A stretch of DNA of 64,000 nt from Selenomonadaceae bacterium (GCA_017427545.1 JAFRSO010000077.1:1-64000), one strand, 5' to 3'. Shown: positions 8,034-20,371, counted from the first letter of the stretch. Notes: generated by a model not told the origin, from the sequence alone. A program made the numbers and translations.

Positions 8034-10231
8034 CCGGCTTCTTCTTCCTCTTTAGCACGTTCAATCAAAATGTTAAGCAACTTAACGGACGCTTCGGGGA
8101 TATTTGTGCCAGGTGCGAAAATTGCAACGGCTCCGCTCTTGTAGAGGTGGTCGTAATCTTGAACGGGGATAACGCCGCCGATTGCAACGAGAATATCTTC
8201 ACGGCCGAGTTTCTTGAGTTCGTCGACGAGTTCGGGCAACAGGGTATTGTGCCCCGCGGCCAGTGAACTGAATCCGACAATGTGAACGTCGTTATCGACA
8301 GCATCTTGAGCGGCCTCTTGAGGAGTTTGGAAGAGCGGCCCGACGTCGACATCCCAACCCATATCCGCGAAACTGGACGCGATAACTTTTGCGCCGCGAT
8401 CGTGACCGTCTTGACCAATCTTCGCGACAAAAATTCTCGGACGACGGCCGGTAATATTTTCAAACTCATCAGCAACTTTGCGAGCCTTATCGAGTTTGCC
8501 ATCATCGCCGAATTCTTTGGAGTAAACGCCGCTGATTGTGTGAATCGTCGCAACGTAACGGCCGGAAACTTTTTCCACAGCGTCAGAAATTTCACCGAGT
8601 GAGCAACGTACGCGAGCCGCTTCAACCGCGCATTCAAGCAAGTTGCCGTTGTCGCGAGATTCGGCAGCCTTCGTGATAGCTTCGAGTGCTGCGCGGACAT
8701 CATCTTCGTTACGTTCGGCGCGGAGTTTGTTGAGGCGTTCAACCTGCGCATTTCTAACGGCGGTGTTGTCGACGGCGAGAATTTCGAGCGGATCTTCCTT
8801 GTCGAGGCGGAATTTATTCAAGCCGACAATCGTCTCATTGTTGGAGTCGATACGAGCTTGACGACGTGCAGCAGCCTCTTCGATACGCATTTTCGGCAAG
8901 CCGGTTGCGATAGCCTTGGCCATGCCGCCGAGCTGTTCAATCTCCTGAATATGCGCCCATGCACGACGAATAATTTCATTCGTGAGAGCTTCGACGTAAT
9001 ATGAGCCGCCCCACGGGTCGATAATCTTGCAAACGCTTGTCTCGTCCTGAATGTAAAGTTGAGTGTTGCGGGCGATACGTGCGCTGAAGTCGGTAGGCAG
9101 TGCAATAGCTTCGTCGAGTGCGTTGGTGTGGAGTGATTGAGTGTGGCCGAGAGCCGCGCCCATTGCCTCCATAACCGTGCGGGAAATGTTGTTGAAAGGA
9201 TCTTGCGCCGTGAGTGACCAACCGGAAGTCTGGCAGTGTGTGCGAAGTGCCATTGACTTTGCATCGGTGCCGCCCATTTGCTTGACGATTTTTGCCCACA
9301 GGACGCGAGCCGCTCTCATCTTCGCAACTTCCATGAAGTAATTCTTGCCGATAGCCCAGAAGAAACTCAAGCGTTTTGCGAAGGCGTCAACCTTCAAGCC
9401 GGCGTTGATACCCGTGCGAATGTATTCAAGACCGTCCGCGAGTGTGTAGCCCAACTCAATGTCAGCAGGCGCACCGGCCTCTTGCATGTGATAGCCGCTG
9501 ATTGAAATTGAATTGAACTTCGGCATATATTTCGTCGTGTACTCGAAAATGTCGCCGATGATACGCATTGACATATCGGGCGGGTAAATGTAGGTGTTGC
9601 GCACCATGAATTCTTTGAGAATATCATTTTGAATCGTGCCGTTCAAAATGGATTTGTCGACGCCCTGTTCAATGCCGCTCTGAATGAAAAATGCCAGAAT
9701 CGGAAGAACTGCGCCGTTCATCGTCATTGACACGGACATTTGGTCGAGGGGAATGCCGCTGAACAAAATATTCATATCGAGCATTGAGCAGACACTGACG
9801 CCCGCTTTACCGACATCACCGAAGACGCGAGGATTATCGGCATCGTAACCGCGGTGCGTGGGCAAGTCAAATGCAATCGACAAACCTTTTTGACCGGCGG
9901 CGAGGTTGCGGCGATAGAAAGCGTTGGATTCTTCAGCCGTCGAGAAGCCCGCATATTGACGGACAGTCCACGGACGGAAAACATACATTGTCGCGTAAGG
10001 GCCGCGCAGGAACGGCGGAATGCCGCTCACGAAATCCAAATGGTTCATGTGCGCGTATTCGTCATGAGTATACAGCGGCTTAACAGGAACATGCTCCATC
10101 GTCTTGTAGATGAGCTTGTCATAATCTTCCTTAGCTGCCTGTTCAAATTTAGCCTTCCACTCTGCCGCGTCAGAAGCCGGGGCGTCGCTCAGACCAATCT
10201 GCGTGAAATCCGGATTGTTGTAACTTGCCAT
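8030..10231 (-). CDS. mutB: Methylmalonyl-CoA mutase, large (catalytic) subunit
   Basis: This adenosylcobalamin enzyme interconverts succinyl-CoA and (R)-methylmalonyl-CoA, a step in propionate formation from succinate. The 733-residue subunit has an N-terminal TIM barrel (for example [16 protein letters not shown] and the NTEP-like substrate region) and a C-terminal B12-binding domain with GQDGHDRG, where His610 is the expected lower cobalt ligand. It starts 2 nt after the stop of mutA, so the two are co-expressed. No epimerase, MeaB chaperone or decarboxylase gene lies in the window. The stop codon is inside heptamer array 4. Confidence 0.97.
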   Translation of the reverse strand: MASYNNPDFTQIGLSDAPASDAAEWKAKFEQAAKEDYDKLIYKTMEHVPVKPLYTHDEYAHMNHLDFVSGIPPFLRGPYATMYVFRPWTVRQYAGFSTAEESNAFYRRNLAAGQKGLSIAFDLPTHRGYDADNPRVFGDVGKAGVSVCSMLDMNILFSGIPLDQMSVSMTMNGAVLPILAFFIQSGIEQGVDKSILNGTIQNDILKEFMVRNTYIYPPDMSMRIIGDIFEYTTKYMPKFNSISISGYHMQEAGAPADIELGYTLADGLEYIRTGINAGLKVDAFAKRLSFFWAIGKNYFMEVAKMRAARVLWAKIVKQMGGTDAKSMALRTHCQTSGWSLTAQDPFNNISRTVMEAMGAALGHTQSLHTNALDEAIALPTDFSARIARNTQLYIQDETSVCKIIDPWGGSYYVEALTNEIIRRAWAHIQEIEQLGGMAKAIATGLPKMRIEEAAARRQARIDSNNETIVGLNKFRLDKEDPLEILAVDNTAVRNAQVERLNKLRAERNEDDVRAALEAITKAAESRDNGNLLECAVEAARVRCSLGEISDAVEKVSGRYVATIHTISGVYSKEFGDDGKLDKARKVADEFENITGRRPRIFVAKIGQDGHDRGAKVIASSFADMGWDVDVGPLFQTPQEAAQDAVDNDVHIVGFSSLAAGHNTLLPELVDELKKLGREDILVAIGGVIPVQDYDHLYKSGAVAIFAPGTNIPEASVKLLNILIERAKEEEEAG

Positions 10232-10233
10232 TA

Positions 10234-12390
10234 TTACATCCCCTTTTTCTGTTGAAGAGCTTGGATAACTTTATAGCAATTCGCCCTGACGTTGATATAA
10301 TCGTCAATGCCCGCCTGCTTGTAAGGTTCGACGAGTTCAGCGGGAGCGGTTCCTGCCAGATAAACTGTCGCGTTCGGGAGAGCCTCATGGAGTTTCGGGG
10401 CGAGTGCGGGGACAATTTCGGGATAAGTTGCGTCGGTGGAGCAAATGACAACTGCGTCCGCGCCGGATTCTTTAGCCGCCGCCGCTGCCTCGTCGACGGT
10501 CGGGAAGCCGTTGTTGCCCAAAACTTGGAACGCGCCAACTTGCAAAAATCCCGTGGTGAAATCTGCGCGAGCTTTGTGTTGAGGAATGGGTCCCATGTTC
10601 GCGAGGAAAATTTTAACGTTATCGCCCGTCGAAGCCTTGAACTTCTCGGTCTTTTCGCGAAGAGCCTCAAAACGTTCACTCCAACGATGAGCCTCAATCT
10701 TTTTAATCTCCGCAACTTCAGCTGTACCCAAAGCCTTGCGAATTTCGGCAATGGTCGCGCCCTTTTCAGCGGCGGCAATCACGCAATTAGCGCAACCGTC
10801 CTTAACATCATCAAGCGCGTCTGCTACAGCGGCAGAATCAACCTTGGAGAGGTAGACATCAATCGTAGTCTTGCGAACTTTCATGTTATGTTCTTGACTT
10901 TCGGGGCGAGCGTCAATGCGTTCCTCCGTCATGTTCGGATACATGTTGTTGCCGACGATACGATCCTTGCGAGTTTCAGCCGCCTTGAAACGTGCGGCGA
11001 GAATTGCGGCGATTTGATCTTGCGGATAACCTTCCTTGAGCGCGGCGACGATACCGCCCTTGCCCTCAATGACTTGGAACTCCGCCCAAATTTTTTCCTT
11101 AATCTCTTTGGTAAGATTTTCGACAGCCCAACTGCCGCCTGCAGGATCAATCGGTTGAAGAAGTCCGAATTCCTCTTGCAAGATGATTTGCATGTTGCGG
11201 GCGATACGACGGCTGAATTCGTCACCTTTGCGAACGGGTTCATCAAACGTCGAATTCTCGAAGCTGTCAACGCCGCCAACTACGCCGCTGAAAAGTTCGG
11301 TCGTATCGCGGAGCATGTTGACGTAAGGATCATAAACGGTCTTGAAGAATTTTGCGGGGCGACCGTGAATGTGCATTTTCTGCGATTCAGCATTGCCGCC
11401 GAACGCCTTGACAATCTGCGCCCAAATCGGACGGACTGCGCGGAGTTTTGCAATCTGCATGAAGAAATTCGCGCCCATTGAGAAGCTGAACATAATTTGG
11501 CTTGCAGCCTCATCAATCGTCAAGCCGCGGTCAAGCAGTGCGCGAAGATAAGCTACGCCCGTTGCCAAAGTGTAAGCGACTTCCTGAATATCATTTGCGC
11601 CGCCGTTTGAAAAGACGTTGCTCTTGACGAAAATCGTTTTGACAGCGGGAGCATTTTTGACAGTCCATTTCGCGGAAGTAGCCGCCTCGTCAAAAAGTTT
11701 GTCGAGGTCTTGAGTAAGCCGGCCGTTAGCAGCGTATTCGGCAATGGGATTGGCACCGATGACGCCTTTGAGTTTTGCAACGTCACCGCCATTTTTCTTG
11801 ACGGCCGCAACAATCATTGCCAGCAGCGGCAGGGCACTTTCGCCGGTGTAGACGTAGAGAGGATATTGGTCAAGCTTGAGGTCTTTAAGCAAAGATTCGA
11901 CATCGCCGAGAGTCGTCAAACTCACGCCGCCTTTGCCGATATGCTTACATTCGCGAGCGTCCTTACCTTTGCGGGTTGCGCAGTCGACTTTGACGTTGTA
12001 AATCGTGGAGCCTTTTTCAATCTCGTGCTTGAGCAGTTCGTTATTTTCGGCAGGGAAAGTTTCATCGCAAGCCTGCGCAATTCCCCAAGGTGCATTGACG
12101 TAGCCGTTCGGAGTCACGCCGCGCAGATAATCGCCCATGCCGGGGAAAGATTTTGTCGGCTGAATCGGTTCGGTGTCCGCGTGGAAATACATCGGCGAGA
12201 ACGTAATTCCCTCATAAGTTTTGGTGAAAAGTTTTTTCTCGAACGGTGCGCCTTTCAAAAGGGCGATACAAGCTTCCTTCCACTGCTCGTAAGTCGGCGG
12301 AGTGAATTCGTCAAGCGGGACTTCGGGGAAATTTTCTTGCGCTTCAGCTTTTCTTATCAGAGCCTGAAGGTCAAGTTCTGCATTGCTCAT
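10234..12390 (-). CDS. mutA: Methylmalonyl-CoA mutase, small subunit
   Basis: Non-catalytic partner of MutB (718 residues), forming the heterodimer with it. It keeps the mutase barrel and a C-terminal cobalamin-binding-like fold, but the DxHxxG ligand motif is missing (the equivalent segment reads [12 protein letters not shown]), as expected for this subunit. The start at 12390 follows ATAGGAGG at good spacing. It is the first gene of a two-gene minus-strand operon. The 216-nt gap upstream, shared with the divergent glucosidase gene, shows no cobalamin riboswitch that I can recognise. Confidence 0.95.
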   Translation of the reverse strand: MSNAELDLQALIRKAEAQENFPEVPLDEFTPPTYEQWKEACIALLKGAPFEKKLFTKTYEGITFSPMYFHADTEPIQPTKSFPGMGDYLRGVTPNGYVNAPWGIAQACDETFPAENNELLKHEIEKGSTIYNVKVDCATRKGKDARECKHIGKGGVSLTTLGDVESLLKDLKLDQYPLYVYTGESALPLLAMIVAAVKKNGGDVAKLKGVIGANPIAEYAANGRLTQDLDKLFDEAATSAKWTVKNAPAVKTIFVKSNVFSNGGANDIQEVAYTLATGVAYLRALLDRGLTIDEAASQIMFSFSMGANFFMQIAKLRAVRPIWAQIVKAFGGNAESQKMHIHGRPAKFFKTVYDPYVNMLRDTTELFSGVVGGVDSFENSTFDEPVRKGDEFSRRIARNMQIILQEEFGLLQPIDPAGGSWAVENLTKEIKEKIWAEFQVIEGKGGIVAALKEGYPQDQIAAILAARFKAAETRKDRIVGNNMYPNMTEERIDARPESQEHNMKVRKTTIDVYLSKVDSAAVADALDDVKDGCANCVIAAAEKGATIAEIRKALGTAEVAEIKKIEAHRWSERFEALREKTEKFKASTGDNVKIFLANMGPIPQHKARADFTTGFLQVGAFQVLGNNGFPTVDEAAAAAKESGADAVVICSTDATYPEIVPALAPKLHEALPNATVYLAGTAPAELVEPYKQAGIDDYINVRANCYKVIQALQQKKGM

Positions 12391-14073
<1,683 letters not shown>

Positions 14074-14076
<3 letters not shown>

Positions 14077-14115
14077 CTGTTAGCTACTAGCTACTAGCTA
14101 CTAGCTGCTAGTTCC
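14074..14115. repeat. Heptanucleotide repeat array 5
   Basis: Six units (TAGCTGT, TAGCTAC three times, TAGCTGC, TAGTTCC) lie between convergent genes. The array contains the stop codons of both: TAG of the glucosidase on the plus strand and, on the minus strand, the last codons (ELAASS) and stop of the glycosyltransferase. Confidence 0.85.
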
Positions 14116-16136
14116 ATAATCCGCTCAACGACTTTTTCAGAGGCGTGACCGTCGTCGAAGGGCTTAACCGTCTCGATAAATTTTTTAATCTTCGGCTCAA
14201 GGGCGGCGGCGTCAAAAGTCTCAATGCAGTTGAAAAGTTCCGCCTCACTCCGATTGATTTTGTAAGGCAAATCGAAAATCAGCTGCTTAAATCCGCGCTC
14301 CTTGGTGTAGACGTCAAAATCTTTGGCGTAAATGAAAACTTTCTTGCCGCTGAACATGAAATCGCAGATAACCGAAGAGTAATCGGAAATCAGCGCGTCC
14401 GAAATCAAAATCAGCTCCTGCATATCGGGATAAGTCGTCGCGTTGATTATGTTCTCCGAGCCAAAATTTTCACCGGCAAAAAATTCGGCAACGTTTGGAT
14501 GAAAGCGCATTAAAAGCGTCCACTCGTCACCGAATTTTTTTTCCAGCACGTCAAGAAGTTTTTTAGCGTCGAGGCGGCAAGTTTCAATCATATCGTCAAC
14601 ATTATCACGGAAAGTCGGCGCGTACATTACAACCTTGCTGAAGGGCGGCACTTTCAAATTTTTTCTGACGCGGGCAATCAATTTTTCGTCGCGCTTGAAA
14701 AAAATATCGTTGCGCGGCAGTCCGCACTTCAAAATTTCCCCGTCATACCAGCAAGCCCGCTTGAACTCGTCAAACTGTTCCTGCGTGTTGACCATCATCA
14801 AATCGGTTATCGCAGAATTTTTCTTCGTCTGAAATAAATATTCCGGCGACAATTTTTCAGCGGCGTCCTTTTCGATGAACTTAAAACCTTGCCCGCCGTG
14901 CCACGTCATGATAAAAAATTGTCCGTCCTTCTTGCCGGGGAAGGGCAACAAATTTTTCGTGTTCGAAACGATAACTTTAGCCGTCGCCAACTCGTAAATC
15001 GAATCGACACTGCCGTAACTGACCTTGCGGATTTTTTCGGGCATCGGCTCATTCATGTCGTTGACAAGCCAAACCATATCGAATGGCAGATTTTGGCGTA
15101 AAATTTCTTCGGCAATGTACTTGGGATTGCAACCGTAGCCGCGCCCCATGAAATTCACGAAAACGATTTTGTTAGCGGAAAGTTTTGTGCGCTTGAAAAA
15201 ATTAATTAACTGCTTGGAAAGATCGCTGTTCTTCTGCGCGAGAACTTTCACTTGCTGACGGAGGACGTTGGCAGTCTTGAAAAAATATTTCGTGAAATTT
15301 TTACCGCTCGGAAAGTAAGGAGTCAACGCCGCGTCCAGCTCTGCCGAAATATTTTTCTTGTCGGAAACGATACGCGCCGATATTCTGCCAAAAAGTGCCG
15401 ATAAAATATTTTCCCGCCAAAGCTCGTAATTCTTGAAGCGCGGAATTTTATCGAGAAATTTTTCAATGTACGCCGCACCCTCAAGCATTGCCCGCAGTCC
15501 GTCAGTCTCGTTCGTGACGGAAATTTTCCGCTGAATGTAAAACGCGTCACGCAAAATGTAATACCTCTGCGCCATGCACATCAACGCGAAGTTAAACGCC
15601 TCGTCCGCCGCGTAATTGTTCAGGAATTTTAAATTTTTCTGCGCCAAAAAATCTCGTCGACAAAAACAAAGCTCCGCCCTTGAGGAAATTGCCCCCGTCC
15701 GCCACTGCTCCAATTTATACAGCAATTTATTTTGCAGAAAACCTTGCTGGTTGAATTTGTCCCAACGGCATTTCAACTTTTGCCCAAGCAGAAAATTTCC
15801 CGCCGCGTGAACGATTTGAGCCTCTGACTTTTCGGCGACAATGTAAAATTTTTTCAGCGTGGACGACAACAGAAAATCTTCGCCCTTCACGAAGAAAATA
15901 TATTTACCGACCGCGTGTTTCATGCCGACATTGCGGGCGGATTTATTTTTTTCGGCGGGAATAATTTTAATCTTGTCATTGCCGCTGTAAAGTTTTTGGC
16001 AAATTCCGGAGTCGCCGACCAAAATTATCTCGAAGTCTTGAAACGTCTGCTGCAAAATGCTGTCGACGCATTTTTTTATGTAAGGTTCGGCGTCATCAAT
16101 CGTCACGACAACCGACACGCTCAAATTATCACTCAA
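14094..16136 (-). CDS. GT2 glycosyltransferase fused to CDP-glycerol phosphotransferase (TagF/TagB-like)
   Basis: The protein has two domains. Residues 1-200 form a GT-A family 2 glycosyltransferase (SVVVTIDDAEPYIKKCVDSI, then FVKGEDFLL in the DxD position). Residues about 310-675 form a CDP-glycerol:glycerophosphotransferase-like domain (FVNFMGRGYGCNP, MTWHGGQGFKFI, RFHPNVAEF, ISDYSSVICDF). It probably builds a phosphoglycerol- or polyol-phosphate-containing surface polymer at the inner membrane. I chose TTG 16136, preceded by AGGGGGA, over an in-frame TTG at 16163 that would overlap the preceding gene. The last residues and stop come from heptamer array 5. Confidence 0.85.
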   Translation of the reverse strand: MSDNLSVSVVVTIDDAEPYIKKCVDSILQQTFQDFEIILVGDSGICQKLYSGNDKIKIIPAEKNKSARNVGMKHAVGKYIFFVKGEDFLLSSTLKKFYIVAEKSEAQIVHAAGNFLLGQKLKCRWDKFNQQGFLQNKLLYKLEQWRTGAISSRAELCFCRRDFLAQKNLKFLNNYAADEAFNFALMCMAQRYYILRDAFYIQRKISVTNETDGLRAMLEGAAYIEKFLDKIPRFKNYELWRENILSALFGRISARIVSDKKNISAELDAALTPYFPSGKNFTKYFFKTANVLRQQVKVLAQKNSDLSKQLINFFKRTKLSANKIVFVNFMGRGYGCNPKYIAEEILRQNLPFDMVWLVNDMNEPMPEKIRKVSYGSVDSIYELATAKVIVSNTKNLLPFPGKKDGQFFIMTWHGGQGFKFIEKDAAEKLSPEYLFQTKKNSAITDLMMVNTQEQFDEFKRACWYDGEILKCGLPRNDIFFKRDEKLIARVRKNLKVPPFSKVVMYAPTFRDNVDDMIETCRLDAKKLLDVLEKKFGDEWTLLMRFHPNVAEFFAGENFGSENIINATTYPDMQELILISDALISDYSSVICDFMFSGKKVFIYAKDFDVYTKERGFKQLIFDLPYKINRSEAELFNCIETFDAAALEPKIKKFIETVKPFDDGHASEKVVERIMELAASS

Positions 16137-16149
16137 AGCAATTCCCCCT

Positions 16150-17181
16150 TCACTCCGGCTCAAACAAATTCAAAAATCTTTCCAGGCAGTAGAGTTGCCA
16201 TTTCTGATTGCCCGTGAATTTTTTCATGTCAAGAAATTTTTTGAACTCGTGACGCGTCGGCCGCCAATGCTCAAAATAAAAATCGACGGGGCGCGGCATC
16301 GGAATTTTTTCGGGAATGGGGAAGCCGGGATATTTTTTCTTGAACAGCTCACGGATTAAATATTTTGACTCGCCGCCGCGAATACGTTTCAAGTCAAGCG
16401 GCTCACTCGGCTCAAGATTTGCATACGGGTCAAGATAATCAATCTGCGCAACCTCGAAGGCGTTCATGTATGAACCGGAACTTTCAACGGCAAATACCTC
16501 GTCCATAAACTGCAAAAAATTAATTTTATCGCCCTGCCGATACCGCTCAAAAAGATATTTCACGTCAACAGAATTTTTCAGAACTGCTGCGGGTTCCGTG
16601 AAGGTGTAACGCTTAACAAAGTCGTCGAAGCTCCAATCCTGCGACAAAAGTTTGTCCATGCCACCAAAAATTAAATCGCTGCTCTCACCGACAATCATAC
16701 AGTCCACGCCGTCAAATTTTGCCTGCACTGCCGCCACGACAAGTTGAGGTTCGATTGAGTGGACGGGCGCGCATTTATTTTTCATGACGGAATCAATGTG
16801 CGGCTCAATCGTCTGCCAATTTATGTCGACGTAATGAAGTTGCAAGCCGTAAGTCTTGGCATAAAATTCAGCCCGCTTGAGTTCGTCCTGATAAATCGTG
16901 CCGTTGAGAAATCGGAAAGTGTAAGCGTCGCACCCTTTCATATACGCCGCCAAAATTGCCGAGTCCATGCCGCCCGACAACATAAGCCCCAACTTTTTAC
17001 CGCGCACTTCGGAAAAATTTTTCTCAATCGCCGCGTCAATGTCTTCCGCCGAAGAAACTTTAATCTTGTCCTTAGGCGGCACAAAATTTTTATGATGAAG
17101 CCCCGCGAAAAAATTTATGTCGTCGCGTTCGATATAGCGGAAGACCAGATAAGAACTCATGCAAAAATTTTTGTCAATCAT
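16150..17181 (-). CDS. Asparagine-synthase-like ATP-pyrophosphatase, no glutaminase domain
   Basis: This 343-residue protein has the PP-loop SGGMDS (residues 69-74) and the Asn_synthase fold, but no N-terminal class II glutaminase domain and no Cys2. Ammonia must therefore come from another source, or the enzyme adenylates another carboxylate. Similar stand-alone proteins occur in capsule and LPS clusters, where they may amidate an acidic sugar or a linked amino acid. It overlaps the start of its upstream neighbour tagD (ATGA), so the two are translationally coupled. The substrate cannot be told from sequence. Confidence 0.78.
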   Translation of the reverse strand: MIDKNFCMSSYLVFRYIERDDINFFAGLHHKNFVPPKDKIKVSSAEDIDAAIEKNFSEVRGKKLGLMLSGGMDSAILAAYMKGCDAYTFRFLNGTIYQDELKRAEFYAKTYGLQLHYVDINWQTIEPHIDSVMKNKCAPVHSIEPQLVVAAVQAKFDGVDCMIVGESSDLIFGGMDKLLSQDWSFDDFVKRYTFTEPAAVLKNSVDVKYLFERYRQGDKINFLQFMDEVFAVESSGSYMNAFEVAQIDYLDPYANLEPSEPLDLKRIRGGESKYLIRELFKKKYPGFPIPEKIPMPRPVDFYFEHWRPTRHEFKKFLDMKKFTGNQKWQLYCLERFLNLFEPE

Positions 17182-17606
17182 GTCGGCACCCCTTCATTGC
17201 GCAAGCGAATCAGCGTCTGATTTATCAGCGTGGAACTTGTGCCCTTCGTGTAAGGGAAGTAAATCACTCTGACGCCGACGCGCTGAAATTTTTCTTCCAA
17301 CTCCTGCCAACGTTCGGATTGATACCAATCGTCGCCGACGAAGAGAATATCAAACTTCAACTTTTCCCATGCTGCAAATTTATCAAGACTTTCTTGCGCA
17401 ATGGCGGCGTCGACATATTTAATGCTGCGGACAATTTCCAACCGCTCTTCAAAGGGAATGACCGCGCGCTTATTTTTATATTTAACAAGCTCATCAACCG
17501 TCACGCCGACAATCAGCTTGTCACAAAGCCCCTTGGCATTTTTCAGCAAATTTAAATGCCCGATATGAAACAGGTCATAAACGCCCGTCGTGTAACCGAT
17601 AATCAT
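17178..17606 (-). CDS. tagD: Glycerol-3-phosphate cytidylyltransferase (TagD-like)
   Basis: It makes CDP-glycerol from CTP and sn-glycerol-3-phosphate, the donor for the TagF-like enzymes in this cluster. At 142 residues it matches TagD in length and shows the nucleotidyltransferase signature GVYDLFHIGHLNLL (HIGH at 14-17) and the C-terminal TKGTSST loop. In a diderm organism the product is probably a phosphoglycerol-decorated capsule or O-chain and not wall teichoic acid; that is inference. A related adenylyl/cytidylyl specificity cannot be excluded. Confidence 0.9.
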   Translation of the reverse strand: MIIGYTTGVYDLFHIGHLNLLKNAKGLCDKLIVGVTVDELVKYKNKRAVIPFEERLEIVRSIKYVDAAIAQESLDKFAAWEKLKFDILFVGDDWYQSERWQELEEKFQRVGVRVIYFPYTKGTSSTLINQTLIRLRNEGVPT

Positions 17607-17630
17607 ACTTTTCCTCGCATGTCAAAATTT

Positions 17631-18311
17631 TTAATTCGTCCCGAACCAATCAGTGGCCTTGAAGAAATTTTCTGCGTCGCGCAAATCTTCAGGAGTATCA
17701 ATTTCGAGCCGGTCAATTATTGCAGACGACGCCGGAAGAAATTTTTCCAAATGTTCAAAGGTATGCGTATTGCCGTTTATCATCAATCCTGCAGGCATAT
17801 AAACAACATTTGCCCATTCGTAAGCAGATTTTTTTTCGTAAGAAAAACCGCGAATCATCAAAGCTTGCCCGCTCGGCTCAACGTCGCAATAAACCGGGTC
17901 GCCCGAAATTCTTTCTGACACGGCAATAAGCAATTTCTCATCATCAATTTTTGCCGCAGTCTCCAAAAATTCCGCAAAAGAATTCGGCTCAATAACCATG
18001 TCGCCATCCATGAAAATTGCCGCGCCGTCAATAATTTTTGCCGCCATGTAAAAACTTCCCAACGTCTTTGTATGCTGAAAATTTGCATTGCGAACAAAAA
18101 TTATATCACGACGAATTTTCTTTGCGAAAGACATCACTTTTTCTTCCATGAAACCGACTACGAGAAAAATATTTTCGACATTCTCCAGCAAGGACAGCTG
18201 ATATTCCAAAATGGTTTTATTTCGTATTTTAATCAGAGGTTTTGGTTTGCCGACACCCAAACGCGTACCCATGCCGGCCGCTGCAATCACAACATTTCTA
18301 ACAGTCTGCAT
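17631..18311 (-). CDS. Nucleotidyltransferase, LicC-like (NTP_transferase)
   Basis: This is a sugar-phosphate or phosphocholine-type nucleotidyltransferase (226 residues) with AAAGMGTRLG (residues 11-19), the Lys of GKPKPLIKI, and the metal-binding FMDGDM (about 97-102). It resembles LicC-type CTP:phosphocholine cytidylyltransferases, but the activated group is not determined. The 5' end overlaps the HAD phosphatase gene by 25 nt, so the pair probably acts on the same or successive intermediates. No choline kinase or transporter is nearby. Confidence 0.8.
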   Translation of the reverse strand: MQTVRNVVIAAAGMGTRLGVGKPKPLIKIRNKTILEYQLSLLENVENIFLVVGFMEEKVMSFAKKIRRDIIFVRNANFQHTKTLGSFYMAAKIIDGAAIFMDGDMVIEPNSFAEFLETAAKIDDEKLLIAVSERISGDPVYCDVEPSGQALMIRGFSYEKKSAYEWANVVYMPAGLMINGNTHTFEHLEKFLPASSAIIDRLEIDTPEDLRDAENFFKATDWFGTN

Positions 18312-18883
18312 AAAGCACCTCCGTCAAAAACAACGTAATCGGAAACGGAAATCGCCGCGCTCACAGGTTTATGAACTCCGCCGTAAGCTACAGAAATATT
18401 TGCCTCCTCGAACATCGGCACATCGTTGAAACTTTCGCCGACCGCTATAACTTTGTCGGAAGTTTTTTTCAGCTCGCGAATTGCTGCGCCTTTGTTGAGG
18501 ATTTTTTTCAGAACAGGATTATTCTTGCTGTCAAGCTCACTCGTCGAAGAAAAATTTTTGCAACCGAGTTTGGCGATTATCGGCTCAATCCAACAATCCA
18601 AGTTGCCGGTTACAATCACACATTGCTTTTTATTTTCGCGAATGAACGCGGCAATTTCTTCGTCAAGTTCCACGCCGTCCATAATTTCCCGAATTCTTTT
18701 CAGCGGAATATTCCTCAAAATCAGATAACGCATACGGAAAGATTTTTCAAAGGGAATTTTCCCGCTCAAAGTCAAATCGGTCAAAAGTTTCATTTCGTCC
18801 GAAAGATCCAACTCTTCAGCCAGCAACGGAAGAGTTTCTACTTTGGTGACGGTGCCGTCCAAGTCAAATGCAAATTTTTTCAT
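18287..18883 (-). CDS. HAD-superfamily phosphatase (phosphoserine-phosphatase-like)
   Basis: This 198-residue HAD hydrolase has motif I FAFDLDGTV (nucleophile Asp7, Asp9), motif II VIVTGN and motif IV VGESFNDVPMF. The layout resembles the SerB/PSP subclass with a helical cap. ATG 18883 follows AAGGTGA; an upstream in-frame ATG at 18943 would extend into the preceding gene. It overlaps the LicC-like gene by 25 nt. The substrate is unknown; context favours a phosphorylated precursor of the surface polymer. Confidence 0.82.
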   Translation of the reverse strand: MKKFAFDLDGTVTKVETLPLLAEELDLSDEMKLLTDLTLSGKIPFEKSFRMRYLILRNIPLKRIREIMDGVELDEEIAAFIRENKKQCVIVTGNLDCWIEPIIAKLGCKNFSSTSELDSKNNPVLKKILNKGAAIRELKKTSDKVIAVGESFNDVPMFEEANISVAYGGVHKPVSAAISVSDYVVFDGGALCRLLEML

Positions 18884-18887
18884 CACG

Positions 18888-19612
18888 TCACCTTTTATAC
18901 ATAAAGCAATCAAAATTGAAAGGCTCGTTCCAAAAGCCCTCAATGTGGTGCTTGGGAAATGTCACTTGCAAATTATTTTTCGCGGCGTATTCCCTGAAGA
19001 AATCTTTTGAGATAAAAAGTTTCGGCAAATTTTTATAAAGCTCATCATAATTTTTCGTGTGCTCGCGACGATACTTGAAGTAATCATCTTTTGTTACCGC
19101 GTTGAGAATTCTCAAGATACCGACGCTGTACTTTGACTTGGCAACCATGCGATCCAAAACTTTTTCTGCATAGTTCAAATCGGGGAAGTAATAAAATACA
19201 GCACCGGCAAAAACTGCGTCGTATTTTATTTCCGTCGGCAAGTCGATAGCTTCACCCGCAATGCACTCGATCAAATTTTCTTCGCCGACGACTTTTTTTG
19301 CAACGGCTAGCAAATTCTCCGCATAATCCAAGCCGCCGACTTTGAAGCCGTCTTTGTGGAAAAAATAGAGATTTGCACCGCTGCCGCAACCAACTTCAAA
19401 TAACCCCCCCCACTCTTTTTATCGGACAATCCGAGGTTATCCTTGATGTATTCGTATTCTTTTCTGAATTCGTCGGCGGCAATGGACGTGTTTTTAAAAT
19501 CCCAGCCGACAATTCTTTTCAGCTCCAAAATCAGCCGCTGTTCATCTTGAACGTTCAGTTCACTGAAGTTTATCTTGCGGTTATTCCAAAGTTCCTGCCA
19601 ATGATTTTCCAT
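18888..19612 (-). pseudogene. SAM-dependent methyltransferase, frameshifted at a G8 tract
   Basis: Two overlapping frames together encode one class I methyltransferase. The first half (MENHWQELWNNRKINF onward) runs to KKSGGG. The second half begins LFEVGCGSGAN (motif I) and continues through DYAENLLAVAKK to the stop at 18888. They join exactly at eight G (minus strand; C8 at 19404-19411). Nine or six G would restore a single frame with an intact SAM-binding motif; eight G sends the ribosome into a frame that stops about 30 codons on. It could be a slipped-strand ON/OFF switch, a decayed gene, or a homopolymer sequencing error. It lies in the surface-polymer cluster. Confidence 0.8.
19404..19411. 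repeat. C8/G8 homopolymer in methyltransferase gene
   Basis: This single-base run of eight C (eight G on the coding strand) sits at the codons just before motif I and breaks the reading frame. It is the only such run noticed in the window. Confidence 0.9.
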
Positions 19613-19648
19613 GATAACCATCCTTAACAGCAGATTATTTTTCTCGCT

Positions 19649-20344
19649 TCATTTTAAATCATCAAATTCATTTTTCAGCTTTTCCAGCGTGATGAGCATG
19701 GGGTCATAAAAATTTATTCCGCCGAGACGCTCTTTGCACTTGTCGTAAAGAACAGGCAGCTCCGTGCAACCGAGAATAAAATTGCCCGAAATATTTTTGC
19801 GCTGAACGAAGTCTGTAAAGGTATTTTGTATTTCTGCCGTACACTTATCTTGCTTGACTGCCTCGATAAAATTCCGCAAGATAAAAAATTCTTCTTCCGA
19901 CGGCGCAAAACATTCAATAGCTCTCGCGCTTAATTTCTGTTCATATATACCGGTAAGAATCGTACCTTCAGAGGCAAGCAAGAAAACTTTTTTTACGCCG
20001 CGACTTTGCAACCGGTCAGCGCACTCATCGATTATGTCGACAACGTAATTTTTCGCGACAGGAAATCTTTCGTAAATTTTTTCAAGGAAAACGTGAGCTG
20101 TATTGCACGCAATTAAAATTTTCGTGGCACCGGCTTGAGTCAAAAATTTAATGGACTCTGTCATCTGTTCGACGAGAAGCTCAACATTTTCATTGTAAAG
20201 CAAAGCGCGAACTCTGCTGGGCATCGTGCAGTTATTATCAATTATGATTCGCGGACGATCCCATTCCTTTTCGGCAGGAAAAACTTTTGCCCATTGCTCA
20301 AAAAGATTAATCGTGGCATTTGTCGCAACGCCCAATACTCCCAT
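19649..20344 (-). CDS. Aspartate/glutamate racemase family protein
   Basis: This cofactor-independent amino-acid racemase of the Asp/Glu/hydantoin family (231 residues) has its two catalytic cysteines in ACNTAH (Cys80) and GCTELP (Cys193). D-amino acids made by such enzymes go to peptidoglycan or decorate surface glycans. Its place between two glycan genes suggests it may supply a D-amino-acid substituent, perhaps for the asparagine-synthase-like enzyme. The start lacks a strong ribosome-binding site. Whether Asp or Glu is preferred is not decidable here. Confidence 0.85.
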   Translation of the reverse strand: MGVLGVATNATINLFEQWAKVFPAEKEWDRPRIIIDNNCTMPSRVRALLYNENVELLVEQMTESIKFLTQAGATKILIACNTAHVFLEKIYERFPVAKNYVVDIIDECADRLQSRGVKKVFLLASEGTILTGIYEQKLSARAIECFAPSEEEFFILRNFIEAVKQDKCTAEIQNTFTDFVQRKNISGNFILGCTELPVLYDKCKERLGGINFYDPMLITLEKLKNEFDDLK

Positions 20345-20371
20345 AATAAATTTTTACTGTTTCATGATTAA

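Noticed and set aside
16150-19612. Phosphoramidate (MeOPN-like) capsule modification pathway
   Set aside because: A nucleotidyltransferase, a phosphatase and a methyltransferase are present, but there is no glutamine kinase or amidate hydrolase.
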